Assembly (NCBI RefSeq): GCF_008579165.1
Contig: NZ_BKCN01000009.1
DNA: 64,000 nt
Direction: 5' to 3' (one strand)
DNA from: Iodidimonas nitroreducens
GTDB lineage: Bacteria; Pseudomonadota; Alphaproteobacteria; Sphingomonadales; Rhodothalassiaceae
Positions within the stretch are counted from its first letter, which is position 1. The number at the start of each line of letters is the position of its first letter. Positions 38,970-47,388 of the stretch are shown piece after piece. The position numbers were made by a program, and so were the translations under genes. The notes under the pieces were generated by a model. That model saw nothing but the letters and a program-made list of their open reading frames with translations, was not told the DNA's origin and did not search any database.

Positions 38970-39860
38970 TCAGGGATCGGGAAAGGCTTCGAGATCGGCG
39001 CGGCTGGGCACCCCGGCGCGGCCCCCGGGGCGGCTGACCTTGATCGCCGCCGCCTGATTGGCAAAGCGCACGGCATCGGGTTCGTCTTTGCCCTCGCCCA
39101 AAGCAAGGGCAAAGGCCCCATGCCACACATCGCCCGCCCCCAATGTATCGCGCACCGTCACTTTTGGGGCCGGAAAATGAGTGATCGCCCGCTGATCATG
39201 GACCAAAGTTCCGGCGGCGCCCAAGGTGACACAACACCACGCCCCGGTTTTCCGGGCGATCATCGCCAGCATCGCTTCGGGATCATCCTTGCCGCAATAA
39301 TCGGCCAGGCCCGGCTGGGAAAAGGCGATATGGCTGGCCGCCCTGATCAGGCCATCCTGGCCCGCCAGCGGCATATCCGCATCCAATATCGCCGGAATCC
39401 CATGCTTTTTGGCCTGATCGAGCAGGGCAGTGGCCCCTTTTGGCCAGCGGCAATCCGCCAAACAGGCGGCAAAGGGGCGGATATCCACCGAGGTCAACCA
39501 ATCACAGGCATCGGGGATCGCAGGATCAAGGAAATTGACGATCATCCGTTCGCCGGACCGGTCCACACAGACCGATGAGAGCGAGGATCGGCAGCCAGGA
39601 TAACGCCGGAGATGGCTAAGCTCTACCCCATAATCGGCCAATTCGGCAGTGATCAGATCGGCAATGGGATCATCCCCCAAGCGGGTGATCAGCGAGGCTT
39701 CGCCGCCCAGCCGGACAATGGCCACTGCTGCCGTCGCCGCCGGACCGCCCCCCATCTGGCTGCAGGCACTGGCCCGATATTTTTCGCCGCGATCGGGCAG
39801 GCTTTCCACAGAAAACAAAAGATCCTGAACGGCATGGCCAAGACAAAGAATTCGTGCCAT
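38970..39860 (-). CDS. yihV: PfkB-family sugar kinase, YihV-like sulfofructose kinase
   Basis: This 296-residue kinase matches E. coli YihV, as I recall it, along its whole length: SLPDRGEKY, MGGGPAATAAVAIVRLG, SGERMIVNF, LADCRWPKGA, HIAFSQPGLADY, GAGDVWHGAFALAL and SRPGGRAGVPS. Lys27, Asn109 and Arg138 fall at the same numbers as the residues I remember as contacting the sulfonate in YihV. The expected reaction is sulfofructose plus ATP to sulfofructose 1-phosphate. No indel is needed. Upstream lies a variant of the shared palindromic operator. It is the strongest single marker of sulfoquinovose metabolism here; a different sugar is possible but less likely. Confidence 0.85.
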   Translation of the reverse strand: MARILCLGHAVQDLLFSVESLPDRGEKYRASACSQMGGGPAATAAVAIVRLGGEASLITRLGDDPIADLITAELADYGVELSHLRRYPGCRSSLSSVCVDRSGERMIVNFLDPAIPDACDWLTSVDIRPFAACLADCRWPKGATALLDQAKKHGIPAILDADMPLAGQDGLIRAASHIAFSQPGLADYCGKDDPEAMLAMIARKTGAWCCVTLGAAGTLVHDQRAITHFPAPKVTVRDTLGAGDVWHGAFALALGEGKDEPDAVRFANQAAAIKVSRPGGRAGVPSRADLEAFPDP

Positions 39861-39970
39861 CCCTTTATGCTCCTTTCATCTCAGCCCTGTTCAGCCACTC
39901 GCCGCTGATCTATAAAGCCATGAGCTTGGGCAATAGTTTTTCTATTGATATGCAAAAGCAAATATTGCTA

Positions 39971-39986
39971 ACTCTTTTATAAGATA
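39971..39986. promoter_or_regulatory. Variant of the shared palindromic operator, kinase/exporter intergenic region
   Basis: ACTCTTTTATAAGATA matches TATCTTATATAAGATA at 13 of 16 positions. It lies in the 215-bp region between the divergent yihV-like kinase gene and the YeiH-like exporter gene, so one bound regulator could control both. Confidence 0.5.
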
Positions 39987-40075
39987 TAAAAGCCAGAAGG
40001 CTGGCGGTTTGTCCAGCCCGGAAGCCATGCCATCTGAATGCGGCCCGCAGATCAAGAGAAAGGCGTTTCATCACA

Positions 40076-41059
40076 GTGACCCAATATCTGGCGCAGATGC
40101 GAAGCCTTGTCCCCGGCCTTGTGCTGTGTTTCACCATCGCGGCGGCGGCGAATTTTCTGTCCGAGCATTATGGCGCGCCGGTGATGCTGTTTGCCCTGCT
40201 TTTGGGGATGGCCTTTCATTTTCTGGCCGAAGATGGCAAATGCCTTGCGGGGATCGAGTTCACGGCCAAGCGTCTGTTGCGGATCGGGGTGGCGCTTTTG
40301 GGGGCGCGGGTGACGGCCGGGCAGATCACCAGCCTTGGGATCGGGCCGGTGATTGCGATCCCGGCGCTCGTTCTGATCACCATTTTATTTGGCATTCTGT
40401 TTTCCCGCCTGCTTGGAAAATCGGTGCGTTTGGGCCTTCTCACCGGCGGTGCGGTGGCGATCTGCGGGGCCTCAGCGGCATTGGCCATTGTCGCTGTTTT
40501 GCCCCCTGAAGATGGCGAGACGGATACCCTGTTCACGGTGATTGCGGTCACCACATTATCCACCATTGCGATGATCGCCTATCCCATTTTCTATGCCACA
40601 TTGGGGCTGGATGATGCCGGGATCGGCTTTTTGCTGGGGGCCACCATCCATGATGTAGCGCAGGTGGTGGGGGCTGGCTATGCGGTATCGGATGGGGCAG
40701 GGGATGTGGCCACCTATGTGAAAATGCTGCGGGTGAGCCTGCTGCCGATTGTGGTGCTGGCCATTGCCTTTATGTATCGCAAGCAGAAAAGCGGCGATAA
40801 AAAAGCTGCGATTCCGGGCTTTGCCATCGCTTTTGGGCTGATTTTACTGGCCAACAGTCTGGGCCTGATCCCGCCGGTTCTGGCCGGGGCGATGACCGAA
40901 GCCTCGCGCTGGTTGCTGGTGGCGGCAATTGCTGCTTTGGGGGTGAAAACATCCCTGAAAGCGATGACCGATCTGGGGCCGCGCTATCTGGGGCTGGTGC
41001 TGGGGCAAACGGTATTTTTGGCTTTTGCCGCGATTGGCGCACTCTATCTGATCGCGTGA
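40076..41059 (+). CDS. YeiH-family (UPF0324) putative sulfate/sulfite exporter
   Basis: This 327-residue inner-membrane protein has about ten hydrophobic segments and the family blocks GMAFHFLAEDGKCLAGIEF, RIGVALLGARVTAGQI, LLTGGAVAICGASAALAI, GATIHDVAQVVGAGYAVSD and AALGVKTSLKAM. The family is annotated as putative sulfate exporters and in several bacteria sits beside genes that release sulfite from sulfonates. Next to suyAB and the kinase, export of sulfite or sulfate is the likely job. The start is GTG 40076, with ATG 40097 as alternative. Its end overlaps the convergent dctP by 16 bp. Confidence 0.87.
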   Translation: MTQYLAQMRSLVPGLVLCFTIAAAANFLSEHYGAPVMLFALLLGMAFHFLAEDGKCLAGIEFTAKRLLRIGVALLGARVTAGQITSLGIGPVIAIPALVLITILFGILFSRLLGKSVRLGLLTGGAVAICGASAALAIVAVLPPEDGETDTLFTVIAVTTLSTIAMIAYPIFYATLGLDDAGIGFLLGATIHDVAQVVGAGYAVSDGAGDVATYVKMLRVSLLPIVVLAIAFMYRKQKSGDKKAAIPGFAIAFGLILLANSLGLIPPVLAGAMTEASRWLLVAAIAALGVKTSLKAMTDLGPRYLGLVLGQTVFLAFAAIGALYLIA

Positions 41060-42105
41060 CCCCGGGATGATCCGCCCAAGCCTTCACAGCGGGCGATTTC
41101 CGCCGTCAAAAGATCCAGCCATTCCGGCCCATAGCGATCCTTATACCATGCACGCAAAGGCTGGGCGGCCTTGACGAAGGCCGCTTTTTCTTCGGCATCA
41201 AGGGTGATCACCGTGCCGCCGGCGGCTTTGAACGCATCAAGGGCTTGTTGCTCGCCTTCTTTTGGCAATCTGCGGGTGATGGTTTTTAGGGCTGCAAAGC
41301 CCTTTTCCACCGCTGCGCGATCCTGTTCGGGCAGCATCGCCCATTGCTTTTCGGAATACCACCACATGGCCGCCATATAGGCATGGCCATCAAGGGTGAG
41401 ATAATCCAGCGCTTCATGCAGCTTGGCCCCCACAATATCCTGCACGCTGTTTTTGGTGCCTTCCACCACACCGGTTGCGAGGGCTGTATAAACCTCGCCC
41501 CAGGCGATGGGGGTGGGATTGGCCCCAAAAAGCCGCAAAAGTTCCTGCTGCATGGCCGAAGGGGTGGAGCGGATTTTCAAACCCGCCAGATCCTGGGGTT
41601 TGTGGATCGCTTTGTTTGCAGTGGCCAGATGCCGCCAGCCGCCGGTATCCGAGATCACCATCAGGCGCAGGCCCAGATCCCGTTCGAGGGCGGCGCGGCG
41701 CAACTGATCGAGCATCGGCCCATCCAGCACACAATGTGCCACCGCATCATTGGGTAAAAGATAAGGCAGATCAAGCACCTGAGCCGCCCCAAACAAACGG
41801 CCAATGCCGCCGACCGTGGTCATGTGAATATCCAAAAGGCCGCTGCCCAGCCCATCGAGACATTCCCGCTCATTGCCGCAAAATTGCCCGGATGGAAATA
41901 TATCCACCCGCACCCGGCCCACTGTTTCGCGCTCCACCACCTCCTTGAAGGCGGCAGCGCCTTTATAATCCTCATCTTCAGGCGAGCTTAAAAAGCCGAT
42001 GGTGATGATGCGTTCGGGCTGGTCTTTTGCCGATGTCAAAACGCCGATGATCGCGATCACGAACAGGGCCGCCAGAATGATCATCGCGCGGATTTGCGGG
42101 TTCAT
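41044..42105 (-). CDS. dctP: TRAP transporter substrate-binding protein DctP
   Basis: This 353-residue periplasmic binding protein has an uncleaved or cleaved N-terminal hydrophobic segment. Its DctP blocks are VDIFPSGQFCGNERECLDGL, LDIHMTTVGGIGRLFGAAQV, IHKPQDLAGLKIRST, WGEVYTALATGVVEGTKNS and the late LPEQDRAAVEKG. The conserved Arg in LKIRST usually binds a carboxylate. In this neighbourhood, 3-sulfolactate or another organosulfonate with a carboxylate is a likely ligand. It is the last gene of the dctQ-dctM-dctP operon. Confidence 0.9.
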   Translation of the reverse strand: MNPQIRAMIILAALFVIAIIGVLTSAKDQPERIITIGFLSSPEDEDYKGAAAFKEVVERETVGRVRVDIFPSGQFCGNERECLDGLGSGLLDIHMTTVGGIGRLFGAAQVLDLPYLLPNDAVAHCVLDGPMLDQLRRAALERDLGLRLMVISDTGGWRHLATANKAIHKPQDLAGLKIRSTPSAMQQELLRLFGANPTPIAWGEVYTALATGVVEGTKNSVQDIVGAKLHEALDYLTLDGHAYMAAMWWYSEKQWAMLPEQDRAAVEKGFAALKTITRRLPKEGEQQALDAFKAAGGTVITLDAEEKAAFVKAAQPLRAWYKDRYGPEWLDLLTAEIARCEGLGGSSRGHAIR

Positions 42106-42115
42106 GGCATCCCCC

Positions 42116-43402
42116 TCAGCCCAAACCCATAAGCCGGGGCAGGGTCATGGTGAGGGCGGGGATATAGGTGATGAGGAAAATGACAAACACCTGCACCGCC
42201 AGAAAGGGCAGCATTTCGCGAATGATGCTTTCCACCTTTTCGCCTGAAACCGAGGCCGCTACGAACAAAACAAGCCCCATCGGCGGGGTGGCCAGCCCCA
42301 CGGTCACATTCACGCACATCACGATGGCGAAATGCAGGGGATCGACCCCCAGATTGATGAACAAAGGCCCCAAAACCGGCCCCAAAATCATGATCGCCGG
42401 GCCGGCATCCAGAAACATGCCCACGATGAACAAAAGGATATTCACCGCAAAAAGCAGGATCAGCACATTATCCGATACGCCCCCAAGGCCGCTGGCGATG
42501 GTATCGGCCATGCCGGAAACCGAAATCATCCAGGCAAAGGATAAAGCCGCCCCCACCAGTAAAAGCACCACGCCCGATTGCATCGCCGCTTCACGAAACA
42601 CATCGGGCAGATCGCGAAAGCGCAAGGTGCGGGTGACGAACAAGGCCACTACAAGGGCATAGGCGGCGGCAATGGCTGCGGCTTCGGTGGGGGTGAAGAT
42701 TCCGGCCAAAATCCCCCCGAGCAGGATCACCGGGGTAAGCAGGGCGGGAAAGCTGATTTTGAAGATATCATAGCGTTCGCGCAAACTGGCCTTGCGGTTT
42801 GAGATGGGATAATTGCGGCTGCGGGCGAGCCGTGCTGTGAGCACCATCATGCCCCCGGCGATCAGAATACCGGGCACGATGCCTGCGGCAAACAACCCAC
42901 CCACCGAGACATTCATGATGAAAGCATAGATGATCATGATGCCCGATGGTGGAATGATTGGCCCCACAACCGAGCTGGCCGCGGTGATGGCGGCGGCAAA
43001 GGGGCGGGAATAGCCGCTTTTATGCATGGCCGGGATGAGCATTTTGCCCAAGGCCGAGGTATCGGCCACCGCCGAGCCGGACAGCCCCGCAAACAGGATG
43101 GATGACAGGATATTCACCTGAGCCAGGCCGCCCCGCACATGGCCGATCAGCGATTGGGAAAAACGCACCAGGGCTTCGGTGATGCCGCCCCGGTTCATGA
43201 TTTCACCCGCCAGAATGAAAAAGGGCACGGCCATCAGGGGGAAGCTATCCATGCCATTATAAAGCCGCGATAAAAGAGCGGGCAGATAGCGCCCCTGCCC
43301 ATCGATCACAAGGCTTAATCCCGGCCCGATCAGAAGGGCAAAAACCACCGGCGTGCCAATCGCCAGCAAAAAGATGAAAATCCAGAAATAAGCCAGCGAC
43401 AT
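42116..43402 (-). CDS. dctM: TRAP transporter large permease DctM
   Basis: This 428-residue inner-membrane protein has about 12 hydrophobic segments and is typical of DctM: FFILAGEIMNRGGITEALV, LSGSAVADTSALGKMLIPAM, VGPIIPPSGIMIIYAF and PPMGLVLFVAASVSG. It forms the sodium-driven channel with DctQ. It lies between dctQ and dctP with gaps of a few bases. Confidence 0.94.
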   Translation of the reverse strand: MSLAYFWIFIFLLAIGTPVVFALLIGPGLSLVIDGQGRYLPALLSRLYNGMDSFPLMAVPFFILAGEIMNRGGITEALVRFSQSLIGHVRGGLAQVNILSSILFAGLSGSAVADTSALGKMLIPAMHKSGYSRPFAAAITAASSVVGPIIPPSGIMIIYAFIMNVSVGGLFAAGIVPGILIAGGMMVLTARLARSRNYPISNRKASLRERYDIFKISFPALLTPVILLGGILAGIFTPTEAAAIAAAYALVVALFVTRTLRFRDLPDVFREAAMQSGVVLLLVGAALSFAWMISVSGMADTIASGLGGVSDNVLILLFAVNILLFIVGMFLDAGPAIMILGPVLGPLFINLGVDPLHFAIVMCVNVTVGLATPPMGLVLFVAASVSGEKVESIIREMLPFLAVQVFVIFLITYIPALTMTLPRLMGLG

Positions 43403-43405
43403 CGG

Positions 43406-43984
43406 CTATTCCCCCTCGATCACGGGGCGGGCAGGGGCGAGAGGATAGCCGCCATCGGGATCGATCAGATGCATCACCCCGCGCAAAAGATGTTCGATCG
43501 CCACCGACATTAGGGTCAAAAGCCCGATGGGCATGATCGCATAGAAAAAAGCCATGGGGATGGGCAGGCTGGCGGCGCTGATATCGGCCCCGCGCGCCAC
43601 AAATCCAAAGCTCAGTTCAAACAGAACGAACAAAATCCACAAAACCAGCGCATCGATCAGAATTTTGAGGGCGGCCTGAAGGCGAACCGGCAGCGGGGTG
43701 ATCAGCATCAGAATGGCCACCGCCGCCCCCCGGCGATAAGCCCAGGGGGCAACCAGAAAGGCCGACCACACCATCAGCGCCTTGGCCAGTTCCTCGGTCC
43801 AGATCAGGCTATCATTGAGAGCATAGCGGAAAAGCACCTGCAACAGAACGATCCCCAGCATGGCCATCAAAAAGACCACCGAAAGCGTGCGCCCGGCGCG
43901 CGAAAGCCCTTGATTGATGCGCCCCAGACCATGAATGATGGACAGGATCGAAAAACCTGAGGGCTTGGGCTGGTTTTCGGGCAT
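43406..43984 (-). CDS. dctQ: TRAP transporter small permease DctQ
   Basis: This 192-residue protein has four membrane helices and the family signature LQVLFRYALNDSLIWTEELA followed by LMVWSAFLVAPWAYRRG. It is the first gene of the TRAP operon and directly follows an operator-like palindrome at 44006-44021. Confidence 0.92.
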   Translation of the reverse strand: MPENQPKPSGFSILSIIHGLGRINQGLSRAGRTLSVVFLMAMLGIVLLQVLFRYALNDSLIWTEELAKALMVWSAFLVAPWAYRRGAAVAILMLITPLPVRLQAALKILIDALVLWILFVLFELSFGFVARGADISAASLPIPMAFFYAIMPIGLLTLMSVAIEHLLRGVMHLIDPDGGYPLAPARPVIEGE

Positions 43985-44005
43985 TCCTGACTATCCCAAC
44001 TTATC

Positions 44006-44021
44006 TATCTTATATATGATA
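44006..44021. promoter_or_regulatory. Palindromic operator, TRAP/epimerase intergenic region
   Basis: TATCTTATATATGATA matches the perfect palindrome upstream of suyA at 15 of 16 positions, and the next four bases, GCTT, also match. It sits 22 bp before the dctQ start on one strand and about 115 bp before the epimerase gene on the other. Confidence 0.65.
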
Positions 44022-44134
44022 GCTTTTATGATGCAGTAAGGATAGGCTTTTTTGCCACATCTGAAACCGCGCTATTCAGGCCATTCAGGCCAATTGGGGC
44101 ATGTAAAATCAATTTTGGGGCACGAAAACAGATT

Positions 44135-45174
44135 ATGCAGCGGATTATTATATCAGGCCATGGGCTGATGGCCGACCTCATCCCCATGGGGGCGGTTTTG
44201 CAGCGTTTGCAGATCAGCCTGCCCAATAGCTTACCCAACAATTTACCCAATAGATTACCCAATAGCTTACCGAGGGCGGACTCTCCTCGCGATCTGACTT
44301 TGGGCTTTCCCGATCCGGCCGCCTATCCTGATTTTTCGCCTCATTTCGGGGCCACCGCAGGCCGCTATGCCAATCGCATCCGGGATGGCCGTTTTGAGCT
44401 TGATGGGAAAATTATTCAGCTCAGCTGCAATCAGGATGGTCGCCATCATCTGCATGGGGGCCAGCGCGGCTTTGGCAAAAGGGAATGGACGCTTTTGGAT
44501 CATGGGGCGGATTGGGCGGACTGGGGCTATGAGGCAGCGGATGGCGAAGAAGGCTATCCCGGTGCCTGTGAGGTGCGCTGCAGCTATCGCCTTTTGCCCG
44601 GGCCCATTTTGCGGGTGGAGCTGATGGCCCGCAGCACCAAGCCCACTATTATCAATCTAGTGCATCACAGCTATTTCAATCTTGATGGCGGGGGTACGAT
44701 CCATGAGGCCCGGCTTGAAATCGACGCCGATCATTATGTGCCCGTGGATGAGGCTGCGCTGCCTTATGATGGGGTGCAGCCGGTGGCTGGTACCCCCTTT
44801 GATTTTCGCACCGCCCGGCCGATCCACGCCAAAGCCGCAGGGGATGAACAGGCCTTCCCCTATGATCATTGTTTCATTCTATCGTCGCCCATCGGTGCCG
44901 ATGGCCTGCGCCGGGCTGCCCGGCTATCGGGGGCGCGGCAGGATCTGGCGATGGAGCTATGGACCAATCAGCCCGCCGTGCAATTTTATGCCGGGCACAA
45001 GATCAAGACCGCCATTCCCGGGCATCAGGGCGTGGCCTATGGTGCCTTTTCCGGTTTGTGCCTCGAACCGCAAATCCCCCCGATAGCCCGAACGGGCCCT
45101 TTCGGGCGCATGCCATCCTCCGCCCCGGTGAAGACTATCACCAGATCAGCGAATTTCGCTTTTACCCGCTATGA
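44135..45174 (+). CDS. Aldose 1-epimerase (mutarotase) with an LPN-repeat insertion
   Basis: This GalM-family enzyme interconverts the anomers of a free sugar. Features are FGATAGRYANRIRDGRFELD, the catalytic His regions HHLHGGQRGFGKREW and VHHSYFNL, and the catalytic Glu region GLCLEPQ. One A is missing near 45070; repair gives LEPQNPPDSPNGPF and the family end GEDYHQISEFRFYPL. An unusual insertion near residues 28-46 consists of repeated LPN triplets (see the repeat entry). E. coli carries a mutarotase (YihR) in its sulfoquinovose operon, so the same use is plausible. The repaired length is about 347 residues. Confidence 0.87.
44218..44271 (+). repeat. 12-bp tandem repeat inside the epimerase gene
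   Basis: About four and a half copies of a 12-base unit close to TTACCCAATAGC lie head to tail with small differences (CCCAATAGC, CCCAACAAT, CCCAATAGA, CCCAATAGC). In frame they encode SLPN, NLPN, RLPN and SLPR. The unit is a multiple of three, so copy-number change keeps the frame. Such arrays can vary by slipped-strand replication. Confidence 0.8.
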
Positions 45175-47337
45175 AGCGATGAACCCGCTGCCCGCTTCCC
45201 AGATCAGGCTGATGGGCGGGCGGCCCTCCACAAGGCTGAGGGCATCTGTGCGGCTGACCGCCGGGCCAAGGGGGATCTGCGCGCCCTTTCTGGCGAAAAC
45301 AGCGATCTCGTCCAGCGCCAGTTGCAGGTGATGGCAGCGCCCGCCCATGAAAGCTTCGCCCGCTGCGGGTGTTGTGGCCTCGCCCCTGATCAGGGCCGGA
45401 ATCGGCAGGCGAATCCAATCCCCTTGAGGTAGAAAGGCCGTTACATTTCCATCGGGATCAAGGCAGGGGGCCACCAAAAGATCGGGGCCACATAAAAATT
45501 GGGTGTCAAAGCCCCAGGCGGCGCGATCATCGGGAAAGCCTAAAACCATCGCGCGCTGCACCGGCAGGCCGCTTTGATGGGCCATTTCCATGGCCTGCCA
45601 AAGATAAGGCAGCAGGCGATAGCGCAGGCGCAGGGCATCCATCACCGCCCCTTCGGCCGTCTCGCCATAGCTCCAGGGTTCGCGCGGGCCAATGCCATGA
45701 AGGCGCATATGGGCCGCGAAAACCGCCGCCTGCGCCCAGCGGGTATAGAGCACCTGATCGCGTTGATCGCCATAAAACCCGCCCACATCCGTGGCATAAA
45801 AAGGCCCGCCCGATAGGCCCCAGCTTTGCCCGCCGCGCAGGCTGGCCGCCAGCCCTTCAAAATCGGCCTGCGGGTCGCCCCCCCAATGGGCGGGATAGCG
45901 CTGGGAACCCGCCCAAGCAGATCGGCTGAATAAAAAGGCCCCCGAAGGGCAAAAGGCGGTCGCCGCCTCATAGCAGCAGCGATTATATAAAAGGCTGTAA
46001 ACATTGTGTAATTCTGCACCCGTTGCGCCATTATAGGCGATCATGTCCTCGGTGACCTGCTCGCCGAAATCGGGCTTGAGCATATCGATGCCCAGATCAA
46101 ACAGGGCCTGATGGGACTCGCGCCAGAAGGCATAGGCATCGGGATGGGTGAAATCGATGAGGCCTGAGGCCGGCAAAGGCGTGAGCACCGCGCCGAACGG
46201 CTCCAGATCCCATTCATAGCGATAGGGCTCGCCGCTTTCGGCATCCTTTAAAAGCCAGCCTTTGGCGGCCAGATCGTCAAATAAGGGGCCATCGACCGAG
46301 ACCATGGGATATTCCCAGACACAGATGCGAAAGCCCATGGATTTCAAGGCGCTGATCACCTGCTTGGGATCGGGATAGCGTTTGGGATCGAAACCGAATT
46401 GAAAGCGGCGATCGGTATCCTGCCAGGCCCGGCCATCAAAGGTGATGACATCGCACGGCATATCATGATCCCGCACGGCCTTGGCGGCGTCCAGAATCTC
46501 GTCGGCGGTGCGGTAATAGGCTTTCGATAAAATAACCCCAAGGCTCCAAAGCGGGGGCATAGGGGGGCGGCCGGTCAGCGCCGTATACTGGCCGATGATC
46601 GCCGCCCCATCATCGCCGGTGAAGAGAAAGAGATCGAGATGTTCATCGGCCAGATCAAGCACATAGCTGCGATGTGACCAGGGCGCATAGCCAATGGCGT
46701 GGGTCACATCAAAAGGGGTGTGAACGAACAGACCCCAGCCTTTGGGGCTGAAGGCAAAGGGGGTGTTTTTATAAGAATGTTCACCATTCACCCCCAGCGC
46801 ATCTTCATTATGGCTGCAAATGATCTGGCCGCGCCGATCCAGCCGCCCCCATTTTTCGCCCAAACCATAGATCGGCTCATCATGATCCAAGGCAAGGGAG
46901 ATGAGCCAGCCCCGGGATGTGCTCCCGCTTTTGGGCCGGCGCGCGAAAGGCGGCAGGCGGTGGCGGCGCACGAAATGGCCATCATCGGCGCTTTTGATCA
47001 GGCATTTGCCGTTTTTTTCGAGCGCAAAGGAAAAAGGATCGAACTGGATCACAAGGCTGAGATCACCAGCGTTGACGCGGGCGGTCTCGCCATTCTCCGC
47101 CAAAGCAAGGCTGGGCGCGCGGGCATCCGGTTCGTGGCTGATGATCCCATAATCATGAAGGATGGCCCCCTCATCAAGGCTGCGCAGGCGCAAACCCTGA
47201 TCATAGAAGCTGATGGCAAGGGACCCTTGGTTGCTGATCAGAAGGACGGATCGATCCTTCATGATTTCGGGGGGTGCGATGATGCGTAAAGGCGCAATCC
47301 GGCCCCATGATGGGGTGGGGATCGTGGCGTCAGCCAT
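45169..47337 (-). CDS. GH31 family alpha-glycosidase
   Basis: This 722-residue enzyme has the GH31 N-terminal sandwich (IYGLGEKWGRLDRRGQ), a barrel with VITFDGRAWQDTDRRF, the nucleophile Asp in GIDMLKPDFGEQV and the acid/base region ATDVGGFYGDQ, and a C-terminal sandwich. There is no signal peptide. It resembles YicI-like alpha-xylosidases and glucosidases. The Arg/Trp pattern that YihQ uses to bind the sulfonate is not recognisable, so a sulfoquinovosidase role rests only on context: it is the last gene of the aldolase - isomerase - GH31 operon. It converges with the epimerase, overlapping by 6 bp. Confidence 0.85.
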   Translation of the reverse strand: MADATIPTPSWGRIAPLRIIAPPEIMKDRSVLLISNQGSLAISFYDQGLRLRSLDEGAILHDYGIISHEPDARAPSLALAENGETARVNAGDLSLVIQFDPFSFALEKNGKCLIKSADDGHFVRRHRLPPFARRPKSGSTSRGWLISLALDHDEPIYGLGEKWGRLDRRGQIICSHNEDALGVNGEHSYKNTPFAFSPKGWGLFVHTPFDVTHAIGYAPWSHRSYVLDLADEHLDLFLFTGDDGAAIIGQYTALTGRPPMPPLWSLGVILSKAYYRTADEILDAAKAVRDHDMPCDVITFDGRAWQDTDRRFQFGFDPKRYPDPKQVISALKSMGFRICVWEYPMVSVDGPLFDDLAAKGWLLKDAESGEPYRYEWDLEPFGAVLTPLPASGLIDFTHPDAYAFWRESHQALFDLGIDMLKPDFGEQVTEDMIAYNGATGAELHNVYSLLYNRCCYEAATAFCPSGAFLFSRSAWAGSQRYPAHWGGDPQADFEGLAASLRGGQSWGLSGGPFYATDVGGFYGDQRDQVLYTRWAQAAVFAAHMRLHGIGPREPWSYGETAEGAVMDALRLRYRLLPYLWQAMEMAHQSGLPVQRAMVLGFPDDRAAWGFDTQFLCGPDLLVAPCLDPDGNVTAFLPQGDWIRLPIPALIRGEATTPAAGEAFMGGRCHHLQLALDEIAVFARKGAQIPLGPAVSRTDALSLVEGRPPISLIWEAGSGFIAS

Positions 47338-47350
47338 GGGTCGAAACCCC

Positions 47351-47381
47351 TTGTGGGCCCTCTTGTGGGCCCTCTTGTGGG
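47351..47381 (-). repeat. 12-bp tandem repeat before the GH31 gene
   Basis: The unit TTGTGGGCCCTC (+ strand) occurs 2.6 times without mismatch between the isomerase stop and the GH31 start. Each unit contains the palindrome GGGCCC. On the coding strand it lies 14-44 bases before the GH31 ATG, over the place where a ribosome site or leader hairpin would act. Confidence 0.75.
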
Positions 47382-47388
47382 ATGAGCA

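Noticed and set aside
44218..44271. Short repeats as a CRISPR array
   Set aside because: The units are contiguous 12-mers without spacers, in frame inside a coding gene, and no cas genes are present.
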